A DNA stretch of 5,444 nt, from contig JAUVKB010000147.1 of the NCBI GenBank assembly GCA_030596405.1, forward strand, positions 1 through 5,444, read 5' to 3'. A program made the position numbers and the translations under genes. Source of the stretch: Deltaproteobacteria bacterium. GTDB lineage: Bacteria > Desulfobacterota > Desulfobacteria > Desulfobacterales > JAUVKB01. The first letter of the stretch is position 1, and every line of letters begins with the position of its first letter. Positions 1-5,186 of this stretch are shown here, in pieces. The notes under the pieces are model-generated. The model had not been told where the DNA came from. It saw nothing but the letters and a program-made list of their open reading frames with translations, and made no database searches.

Positions 1-141
1 AAGTCTGATCCGCCTGATCTGTTAATACAACCCAGGTTGGGATATCTCAAATTTCTGGAATTTAACAGGGCAAAAGAAGCCATTGCTGAAGGTTATAAGG
101 AGACCCAATCTTCTATAATTGAACTTTGCAAAGGAGGTTAA
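1..141 (+). CDS. Patatin-like phospholipase, C-terminal end only (partial)
   Basis: The first reading frame is open from the window edge to a TAA at 139-141, giving 46 residues that include DPPDLLIQPRLGYLKFLEF and then NRAKEAIAEGYKE. The pattern of a D-x-x-I-x-P stretch, a short hydrophobic turn, an F-x-R-A segment and a helix ending in EGY or AGE is typical of the tail of bacterial patatin-like (RssA-type) serine lipid hydrolases. The catalytic GxSxG and DG motifs would lie upstream, outside the window, so activity cannot be judged. The final residues (ELCKGG) are read through the ribosome site of the next gene, which suggests translational coupling to the universal stress protein. The family call rests on this short tail alone. 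Confidence 0.65.
   Translation, partial: KSDPPDLLIQPRLGYLKFLEFNRAKEAIAEGYKETQSSIIELCKGG
131..137 (+). promoter_or_regulatory. Strong ribosome binding site fixing the start of the universal stress protein
   Basis: AAGGAGG lies 5 bases before the ATG at 143. It supports that ATG over the in-frame TTG at 119, which would add eight residues not typical of the family and has no such site before it. The motif sits inside the last codons of the patatin gene, whose TAA is at 139-141, so ribosomes finishing that gene are placed to restart here. Confidence 0.85.
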
Positions 142-142
142 A

Positions 143-592
143 ATGTACAACACGATATTGGTCCCATTAGATGGTTCAAAAAGGGCCGAAGTTATATTGC
201 CTCATGTTGAACAAATGGCGCAGCATTACAACAGCGAAGTTATATTCATGCTGGTAGAAGAAGGACCTCTTCTGTTAGGGCGTGATGAAATCGTTGATTT
301 ATCGGTGTATAAACAGAATCTGGACAAACGGGAAAAGGAGGTACAGGCCTACCTGGATGAACGGAAAAAAGAATTTTCAGATAAAGGGATCAAAGCCCGA
401 ACAGTCACGGCGCATGCTCCCGTGGTAAAGGCAATATTAAATACGGCTAAAAACGAAAACGCGGACATTATTGCAATTGCCAGTCATGGAGTTACCGGCC
501 TGGACAGATCGTCTTACGGGAGTGTGGCGGCAGGAATTTTACAACATATTGATCGTCCGCTGCTCCTTATACGATCTCTTGATCATAAATAG
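143..592 (+). CDS. Universal stress protein, single UspA domain
   Basis: The 149-residue product matches the usual 140-160 residues of a one-domain Usp. It opens with MYNTILVPLDGSKRAE, the first strand and the acidic residue of the nucleotide pocket. Near residues 110-130 it carries ASHGVTGLDRSSYGSVAAGI, which fits the ATP-binding consensus G-2x-G-9x-G(S/T) except that the first Gly is Ala; the second Gly, the nine-residue spacer and the GS are kept. It ends with the common RPLLLIR strand. Usp proteins are soluble cytoplasmic dimers that bind ATP or AMP and aid survival under stress; the specific partner cannot be read from sequence. The middle (roughly residues 45-85) is a charged, helical insertion. 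The gene lies one base after the patatin stop and 71 bases before ppsA, so co-transcription is likely. Confidence 0.95.
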   Translation: MYNTILVPLDGSKRAEVILPHVEQMAQHYNSEVIFMLVEEGPLLLGRDEIVDLSVYKQNLDKREKEVQAYLDERKKEFSDKGIKARTVTAHAPVVKAILNTAKNENADIIAIASHGVTGLDRSSYGSVAAGILQHIDRPLLLIRSLDHK

Positions 593-663
593 GCGCAGGA
601 ACGGGAAAAATAAGGAATAAATGCGGATAACGCGGGTTTGCAGGAGGTTAGGAGAAAAATGCC

Positions 664-3066
664 ATGAAACAGGACAGCAAATACATTCTTTGGTTTAAAG
701 AGATCAGGATTGAAGATGTGCCGCTGGTCGGCGGCAAGAATGCCTCTTTAGGAGAGATGTATCGTGAACTTGTCTCTTATGGAGTCAAAATTCCCAATGG
801 TTTTGCCATAACCGCCCAGGCATACAGGCACGTAGTTTCGACCGCGGGTATTCTTGATGGACTTAAAGAGACAATGTCCGGCCTTGACAAAAAAAATATA
901 ACCGATCTTGCCGGCCGGGGAAAAAAAGCCCGGGATTTAATTTTAGGCGCCGGGCTTCCCGATGACCTTTGGGCTGAAATCAAGACCGCATATGACAAAC
1001 TCTGCAAAGAGTATGGGTCTGATACGGATGTTGCCGTCAGGAGTTCGGCAACCGCGGAAGATCTGCCCACAGCTTCGTTTGCCGGGCAGCAGGAGACATA
1101 TCTTAATGTCTGCGGGTATCATTCCTTAAAGGAGGCCTGCATTAAATGCTTTGCGTCACTCTTTACAGATCGCGCAATTTCTTATCGCGTAGATAATAAT
1201 TTTGATCACTTTGATGTTGCCCTGTCCATAGGGATTATGAAGATGGTGCGTTCCGACCTTGCCACAAGCGGCGTGATGTTTACCATTGACACGGAAACCG
1301 GTTTTTCGGATGTGGTTTTTATTACAGGCTCTTACGGATTGGGAGAAAATATTGTTCAGGGAGCTGTCAACCCTGACGAATATTATGTTTTCAAGCCCAC
1401 ATTCAAACAAGACTGTCGCGCTATCATTAAAAAAAATATAGGGGCTAAAAAGATTAAAATGATATACGGCCGCGGTGACTCAAAAGTTTTAACAAGAAAT
1501 ATTGAAGTCCCGGAGGCGGATCGCAAGAGGTTTTGTCTTACAGATGATGATGTCCTTACGCTGGCAGGTTACGCGATCACCATAGAAGAACATTATTCAA
1601 AGAAAGCGGGAAAATTCATGCCGATGGATATTGAATGGGCAAAAGACGGCAACAGTAATGAGCTGTTCATTGTTCAGGCCAGACCGGAAACAGTCCAATC
1701 ACAAAAAGATATGAATATTTTTGTGACATACCATCTGCAAGAAAAAGGGACCGTGCTGGCAAGGGGCAAAAGCGTGGGAGAAAAGATTGCAAACGGAAAA
1801 GCCCGCATAATTTCGGATGTCGCCCATCTTTCTTCATTTAACCCCGGAGAGATACTTGTGGCAAATACTACAACCCCGGACTGGGAGCCTGTGATGAAGA
1901 CCGCTGCGGCCATTGTAACAAACAGAGGGGGCAGGACATGCCATGCAGCCATAATCAGCCGTGAGCTTGGCATCCCGGCAGTGGTCGGGGCCGAAGATGC
2001 CATGGAAAGGATTACTACGGGGCAGACTGTGACGGTAAGCTGCGCGGAAGGTGATGAGGGGATCGTGTATGACGGAATACTCCCCTTTCATGTCGAAAAG
2101 ATTGTCGTTAAAGATATAAAGCGTCCTAAAACAAAGATTATGATGAACCTTGGAAATCCGGAAGAAGCGTTTTCACTTTCAAGGATACCTAACGACGGCA
2201 TCGGTCTGGCGCGTATGGAGTTTATTATCAACAGCTACATAAAGATCCATCCCATGGCTCTTGTTCATCCTGAAATGGTAACGGATGAAGCCGTCACGGA
2301 AAAAATAAATGAACTCACATACGGTTACAGCGATAAAAAAGACTATTTTGTCGAAAGACTGGCTCATGGCGTCGGGACTATTGCGGCGGCTTTTTATCCA
2401 AAACCGGTTATCGTGCGCATGAGCGACTTTAAAACAAATGAATACGCAAGCCTTATAGGAGGAAAGTATTTTGAGCCTGAGGAAGAAAATCCAATGATAG
2501 GCTTTCGCGGGGCCTCGCGTTACTATGATGAAAAATATCGACAAGGGTTTGCCCTTGAATGCAGGGCAATGAAGCAGGTCAGAAGCGAAATGGGATTGAC
2601 CAATCTTATTATTATGATCCCTTTTTGCCGCCGGGTTGCTGAGGGAGAAAAGGTTTTGGCAGAGATGGCTGATAACGGCTTAAAACGCGGGGAAAACGGG
2701 CTCAAGGTCTATGTCATGTGCGAAATTCCGAATAATGTTATCCTTATCGACGAATTCAGCAAGCTGTTTGACGGGTTTTCAATCGGTTCCAACGACTTGA
2801 CCCAGCTTACACTGGGAGTCGACCGTGATTCGGCTCTGGTGGCTCACGATTTTGAGGAACGGGATGCCGGGGTGATGAAAATAATTTCAATGGCCATCAA
2901 AGGGGCTAAAAGAAATCGACGGCACAGCGGTATTTGCGGCCAGGCGCCGAGCGATTATCCTGAATTTGCCGAGTTTCTGGTGAAAGAGGGGATAGATTCC
3001 ATATCCCTTACGCCTGATTCGATCATGAAAGTCACCCTTAATATTATAGAGCTTGAAAAAAAATAA
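664..3066 (+). CDS. ppsA: Phosphoenolpyruvate synthase (pyruvate, water dikinase)
   Basis: The 800-residue protein (E. coli PpsA has 792) converts pyruvate, ATP and water to PEP, AMP and phosphate, the entry step of gluconeogenesis from pyruvate. Domains are in the standard order. The N-terminal ATP-grasp part has LVGGKNASLGE (21-31), VAVRSSATAEDLPTASFAGQ (123-142) and MDIEWAKDG (321-329). The swivelling phosphohistidine domain has TNRGGRTCHAAIISRELGIP (419-438), with His427 as the phosphorylated residue. The C-terminal PEP/pyruvate barrel has RMSDFKTNEY (585-594), GFRGASRY (613-620), MCEIPNN (685-691), GSNDLTQL (708-715) and GICGQ (756-760) with catalytic Cys758. Thr425, two residues before the His, matches the threonine that PpsR-type regulators phosphorylate in E. 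coli; no such regulator is in this window. The ATG at 664 follows GGAG at 651-654. An ATG at 659 is in another frame and meets TGA at once. No strong terminator follows. All key residues are present. Confidence 0.97.
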   Translation: MKQDSKYILWFKEIRIEDVPLVGGKNASLGEMYRELVSYGVKIPNGFAITAQAYRHVVSTAGILDGLKETMSGLDKKNITDLAGRGKKARDLILGAGLPDDLWAEIKTAYDKLCKEYGSDTDVAVRSSATAEDLPTASFAGQQETYLNVCGYHSLKEACIKCFASLFTDRAISYRVDNNFDHFDVALSIGIMKMVRSDLATSGVMFTIDTETGFSDVVFITGSYGLGENIVQGAVNPDEYYVFKPTFKQDCRAIIKKNIGAKKIKMIYGRGDSKVLTRNIEVPEADRKRFCLTDDDVLTLAGYAITIEEHYSKKAGKFMPMDIEWAKDGNSNELFIVQARPETVQSQKDMNIFVTYHLQEKGTVLARGKSVGEKIANGKARIISDVAHLSSFNPGEILVANTTTPDWEPVMKTAAAIVTNRGGRTCHAAIISRELGIPAVVGAEDAMERITTGQTVTVSCAEGDEGIVYDGILPFHVEKIVVKDIKRPKTKIMMNLGNPEEAFSLSRIPNDGIGLARMEFIINSYIKIHPMALVHPEMVTDEAVTEKINELTYGYSDKKDYFVERLAHGVGTIAAAFYPKPVIVRMSDFKTNEYASLIGGKYFEPEEENPMIGFRGASRYYDEKYRQGFALECRAMKQVRSEMGLTNLIIMIPFCRRVAEGEKVLAEMADNGLKRGENGLKVYVMCEIPNNVILIDEFSKLFDGFSIGSNDLTQLTLGVDRDSALVAHDFEERDAGVMKIISMAIKGAKRNRRHSGICGQAPSDYPEFAEFLVKEGIDSISLTPDSIMKVTLNIIELEKK

Positions 3067-3337
3067 TTTGTACGGAAATTTCCATTTGTCATAGGGTTAT
3101 TGTGTTATCGGCACAATGCAGGGGCGAATCTTGTATTCGCCCTAACCATGGCGATCCCTAATCAGGGCGATTACATGGACAGATCAAAATTTGCTGATCA
3201 CGATAACAAGCAAATCTCCTTTAGTTTAATACACCTTTTGTTCTTTAGCATTTTTTTGTGGCAAACAGAAGATTCACTAAAAAGTTCAGAGATGAGGTTG
3301 CTGATATAGAATCATTTTTCATAAAAAGGAAAAGCCG
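3067..3337. other. Intergenic region after ppsA, AT-rich with a repeat-like core
   Basis: This 271-base gap has no gene I can support. Just after the ppsA stop is a 10-base perfect palindrome, GGAAATTTCC (3074-3083), with no T-run after it, so it is not a classic terminator. The centre carries several inverted repeats, listed separately. The right third (about 3210-3330) is plain AT-rich sequence in which I see no convincing -35/-10 pair for the ATPase gene. Confidence 0.7.
3099..3208. repeat. Structured intergenic repeat with GGGCGAAT/ATTCGCCC hairpin
   Basis: The core is a perfect 8-bp stem, GGGCGAAT (3122-3129) and ATTCGCCC (3135-3142), around the loop CTTGT. TCGCCCT (3137-3143) can pair instead with AGGGCGA (3164-3170), and CCCT/AGGG (3156-3159 and 3164-3167) forms a third small hairpin. 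To the left, ATTGTG (3099-3104) pairs with CACAAT (3112-3117). TGTTATCG (3103-3110) is mirrored by CGATAACA (3201-3208), enclosing the whole block. A GGGGCGAAT...ATTCGCCC hairpin resembles dispersed palindromic repeats I recall from intergenic regions of Desulfobacterota. Only one copy is in this window, so the repeat status is an inference. The more GC-rich composition inside an AT-rich gap supports a separate origin. Confidence 0.5.
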
Positions 3338-4462
3338 GTGAAAAACCCCTTTGTATACGGCAAAACAGTCAGTGGTGAACATTTTTGCAACAGAGACAAG
3401 GAAGTAAAAGAACTTGTTGCGGAAATTATAACTTGCCAGAATATTATAATATTTTCGCCACGCAGATATGGTAAAACATCACTTATTATGCGCGTTCTCA
3501 AGAAGGTAAAATCCATGGGGATTCTCACTTTTTATATTGATTTATACCCTGCAATTAACAAACAAAGGTTTATTGAAATTTATGCAGGCGCAATATCGTC
3601 AGGTATTTCAGGTGGATTTAAACAAATTGCAAAAAAAATAAAGGAATATCTGCCAAGAATAATACCAAAAATAGTTATGGATGATCAGTCTGTGCATTTT
3701 GAATTTGAATTCGACAGGGCCGCAAATATTTCACCACATATTGATGATCTGCTTGAAGCCGTTAAAAAGATCGCTGACCGGCAAAACAAATCAGCAGTTG
3801 TTGTTTTTGATGAGTTTCAGGAAATTGCAAATTTTGAAGATGATGAGATCGAAAGAAAGATGAGATCTGTTTTTCAAAATCATGAAAATGTTTCGTATGT
3901 ATTTATGGGTAGTAAAACTCATTTAATGCGGGATATATTCAACAACCCGAATCGTCCCTTTTATAAAAGCGGCAGGCATTTTCCCTTACAAAAAATCAGC
4001 GGAAATGAGCTGGCCAAGTTTTCAAAACAAAAATTTTCAGCCGGCGGAATAAATATTGGTAAAAATGAAACGGAAAACATTATAGCTGCCACTGAATGTC
4101 ATCCTTATTATTTCCAAATGCTGTGTAATATTTTGTGGGAAACCTGCCAGGAACATGGCCGGATAACCCAGGATTATATAAATGAGGCGATAGATATTCT
4201 CATTGCAAGGGAATCAAGCATCTACATTGCGATATGGGAATCATTGACGGGCAAGCAGAAAAATTTACTGGCTGCACTTGTCGGCGAAGAACATCCCGAG
4301 GTGTTTGGGAAAAAATTTTTAGCAAAATATATGCTTGGGACATCATCATCCATCCAGAAAGCCATGAAAAATCTGTTGGAAAAGGATCTGATACGACAGG
4401 AAAACGGCAGTTATGTTGTTGTTGATCTGTTTTTCAAAAAATGGATTCAACGTACATGGTAA
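3338..4462 (+). CDS. P-loop ATPase of the archaeal-ATPase/AAA type (ATPase_2-like)
   Basis: The 374-residue product starts with the family's N-terminal signature, NPFVYGK (3-9) followed by FCNRDKEVKEL (16-26). Walker A is SPRRYGKTSL (40-49), where PRR-x-GKTS replaces the classic Gly-rich start, as is usual in this family. Walker B is AVVVFDEFQE (153-162) with Asp158 and Glu159. A sensor-like strand, YVFMGSKTHLM, lies at 187-197. CHPYYFQMLCNILWE (254-268) is the family's typical lid helix. The last 75 residues (SLTGKQKNLLAAL onwards) look like a winged helix. No signal peptide or membrane segment is seen, so it is probably cytoplasmic. The GTG start at 3338 follows AAGGA (3326-3330) by 7 bases; the frame is closed by TGA at 3302-3304 and the family signature begins right after the GTG. 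The substrate is unknown; relatives are STAND/MNS-like switches, often in accessory regions. It stands alone and is clearly more AT-rich than ppsA, which hints at acquisition. Confidence 0.88.
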   Translation: MKNPFVYGKTVSGEHFCNRDKEVKELVAEIITCQNIIIFSPRRYGKTSLIMRVLKKVKSMGILTFYIDLYPAINKQRFIEIYAGAISSGISGGFKQIAKKIKEYLPRIIPKIVMDDQSVHFEFEFDRAANISPHIDDLLEAVKKIADRQNKSAVVVFDEFQEIANFEDDEIERKMRSVFQNHENVSYVFMGSKTHLMRDIFNNPNRPFYKSGRHFPLQKISGNELAKFSKQKFSAGGINIGKNETENIIAATECHPYYFQMLCNILWETCQEHGRITQDYINEAIDILIARESSIYIAIWESLTGKQKNLLAALVGEEHPEVFGKKFLAKYMLGTSSSIQKAMKNLLEKDLIRQENGSYVVVDLFFKKWIQRTW

Positions 4463-4475
4463 AATATAGTGCGCC

Positions 4476-4510
4476 CGTTACGCTGTCAGCGTAACGCTGT
4501 CAGCGTAACG
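4476..4510. repeat. Hairpin with a 14-bp perfect tandem duplication
   Basis: GCTGTCAGCGTAAC occurs twice in direct succession (4482-4495 and 4496-4509); the 14-base periodicity holds from 4480 to 4510. The left arm CGTTACGCT (4476-4484) pairs with AGCGTAACG at 4488-4496 around the 3-base loop GTC, a 9-bp stem, or with the second identical arm at 4502-4510 around a larger loop. It begins 14 bases after the ATPase stop and is followed by T-rich DNA (GATGTATTTTGTTTTA). It could help end ATPase transcription, but the T-run is not directly at the stem. The palindrome near a RAYT remnant also fits a REP-like site. Confidence 0.75.
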
Positions 4511-4566
4511 GATGTATTTTGTTTTATATTTAGTTGGTCAAAACTTTTTTTACTCTTTGACAATTT

Positions 4567-4607
4567 AAGTCCGGCAATGTTGCAAACATTGAACTTGCCG
4601 GCGACTT
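4567..4607. repeat. Large imperfect hairpin before the transposase remnant
   Basis: AAGTCCGGCAA (4567-4577) pairs with TTGCCGG (4595-4601) and ACTT (4604-4607), an 11-bp stem interrupted by a 2-base CG bulge. Inside it a competing hairpin, AATGTT (4576-4581) and AACATT (4585-4590) around GCA, can form. A TTGACA hexamer sits just left at 4557-4562, but I see no good -10 at the right distance. The bulged stem is like REP/RAYT recognition hairpins; it could also be a leader structure for the downstream reading frame. Confidence 0.55.
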
Positions 4608-4615
4608 CCCCTATT

Positions 4616-4637
4616 CTCCGGTAAAAAACGGAGGTGA
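4616..4637 (+). promoter_or_regulatory. Ribosome binding site partly held in a small stem
   Basis: GGAGGTGA (4630-4637) is a very good Shine-Dalgarno match; its GGAGG core (4630-4634) lies 6 bases before the ATG at 4641. CTCCG (4616-4620) can pair with CGGAG (4629-4633) across the loop GTAAAAAA, covering the core. The stem is only 5 bp, so a regulatory role is speculative. It does show that the ATG at 4641 has a real initiation signal even though the reading frame is a transposase fragment. Confidence 0.5.
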
Positions 4638-4640
4638 TTT

Positions 4641-4937
4641 ATGATTGTATATGTCAAAACCCAGGGGGCAAGGATAGTAAAAGAAGCCGGGGAGGAATAC
4701 GAAAGGAAATATCGACTGAAGGCCAGTGGCATTGATGTTGACGACGTTGCGCAGAGGGCCGCTAATATTTCAGATATAGAACTTTCACAGGTATTGGCTT
4801 CCGGGAAACAGCCCAAAGTTGTACAGGCCCGCAGTCTTTTGTGCTATTGGTCAACAAATGAATTGGGGATTTCTCAACCGGCAATCAGCCTTTCGGTTGC
4901 GCGGGGGCGTGCGATAGCTGTCCAAAATAATTACTAA
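4641..4937 (+). pseudogene. C-terminal remnant of a REP-associated (RAYT-type) transposase
   Basis: The 98-residue frame matches the non-catalytic tail of long RAYT/IS200-like transposases: EAGEEYERKYRLKASGID (15-32), LASGKQPK (52-59), ARSLLCYWSTNELG (63-76) and SQPAISLSVARG (78-89). The N-terminal Y1/HUH domain, with its HxH motif and catalytic tyrosine (roughly 200 residues in relatives), is absent, and an in-frame TGA at 4635-4637 closes the frame on the left. From memory of the family, about 12 residues normally separate the ELG from the ISQPA segment (the first helices of the helix-turn-helix); here they are joined directly at codons 76-77 (near 4868), as if a deletion had occurred between two LG codons. 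Transposition by this product is ruled out. The strong ribosome site means that a small helical DNA-binding-like peptide could still be made. Confidence 0.75.
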
Positions 4938-4955
4938 GCAGGAAACTTATAATCT

Positions 4956-4994
4956 GACGTACGTCCTTAATTCCCCCCGTCCCTAATTCCCCTG
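4956..4994. repeat. Palindrome plus near-tandem 16-bp repeat, probable element end
   Basis: GACGTACGTC (4956-4965) is a perfect 10-base palindrome. It runs into two adjacent 16-base units, GTCCTTAATTCCCCCC (4963-4978) and GTCCCTAATTCCCCTG (4979-4994), identical at 13 of 16 positions. The block lies 19 bases after the transposase remnant, and homology to the minus-strand ATPase begins exactly at its right end. This makes it the likely right boundary of the transposase-associated element. Whether these are its true terminal sequences is inferred. Confidence 0.55.
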
Positions 4995-5113
4995 GGCGCC
5001 AGCAAAAGGACATTATGTTTATCAAGGGCTTCCCATAGCTCAGATACAAAATAATCCCGAAACAGAAAATCTCCACCCCGTGCCGGACTGCCGACAATAA
5101 AAATCAGCCACAA
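4991..5113 (-). pseudogene. 5' fragment of a second P-loop ATPase, cut off inside Walker A
   Basis: Read on the minus strand from a TTG at 5113-5111, the frame includes FIVGSPARGGDFLFRDYF and then SELWEALDKHNVLLLAPR. This is the N-terminal signature of the same ATPase family as the intact gene at 3338: F-x-x-G, G-x-x-F-x-x-R-D, V-x-E-L and the hydrophobic strand into x-P-R of Walker A align with one single-residue gap. After the Arg codon (4993-4991) the expected R-x-GKTS is replaced by GIRDGGN and a TAA at 4969-4967, which is the 16-bp repeat read in reverse. AAGGGGG (5124-5118) precedes the TTG by 4 bases. The NP of the usual NPF is missing (LIF instead), so the start may also have decayed. 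The rest of the gene is not in the window. The ATPase activity is lost. Confidence 0.75.
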
Positions 5114-5117
5114 TCAA

Positions 5118-5165
5118 CCCCCTTAACTTTTCTGAAAAATATAATACATATTTGTTGTACAACAA
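5118..5165 (-). promoter_or_regulatory. Putative promoter and leader of the truncated minus-strand ATPase
   Basis: On the minus strand, TTGTTG (5165-5160) and TATATT (5143-5138) are 16 bases apart, an acceptable sigma-70-like pair that would start transcription near 5131. AAGGGGG (5124-5118) follows as a ribosome site for the TTG at 5113. The -35 and the spacer lie inside the 26-bp palindrome. AT-rich DNA gives such matches easily, so this rests mainly on the consistent order of promoter, operator-like palindrome, ribosome site and start. Confidence 0.4.
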
Positions 5166-5171
5166 ATATGT
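5146..5171. promoter_or_regulatory. 26-bp perfect palindrome, probable operator
   Basis: Each base from 5146 to 5158 (ACATATTTGTTGT) is mirrored without mismatch by 5159-5171, with no central spacer. Such length and perfection are far beyond chance in a window of this size. Two-fold symmetry suits a homodimeric repressor; as RNA it would form a 13-bp duplex less a tight loop. It overlaps the putative -35 and spacer of the minus-strand ATPase promoter, the classic place for repression. A bidirectional terminator is less likely, because no T-run follows on either strand beyond TTTT at 5171-5174. Confidence 0.7.
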
Positions 5172-5186
5172 TTTCAACAAAAACAT
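5168..5186. repeat. Second small inverted repeat overlapping the palindrome edge
   Basis: ATGTTTT (5168-5174) and AAAACAT (5180-5186) form a perfect 7-bp stem around CAACA. It shares four bases with the right arm of the 26-bp palindrome, so the two structures cannot both form fully on one strand. It is A/T-rich and may be incidental. Confidence 0.4.

Noticed and set aside
3074..3083. GGAAATTTCC palindrome as a ppsA terminator
   Set aside because: The stem is short, A/T-rich, has no loop and is not followed by a T-run.
3100..3309. 69-codon plus-strand open frame after ppsA
   Set aside because: Its first half is made of the inverted-repeat block, it has no ribosome site, and the peptide shows no family features.
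4471..4515. Start of a CRISPR array (14-bp tandem repeat)
   Set aside because: The units are adjacent with no spacers, only two copies exist, and no cas gene is present.
4565..4816. 83-codon minus-strand open frame antisense to the transposase remnant
   Set aside because: The plus strand carries clear RAYT motifs there; the antisense peptide has no recognisable features.
4885..5097. 70-codon minus-strand open frame
   Set aside because: It reads in a different frame from the ATPase fragment and runs across the repeat into the antisense of the transposase remnant; the neighbouring frame holds the recognisable ATPase signature.
5140..5145. TATAAT as a plus-strand -10 box
   Set aside because: No -35-like hexamer lies 16-18 bases upstream, and no gene follows on the plus strand.
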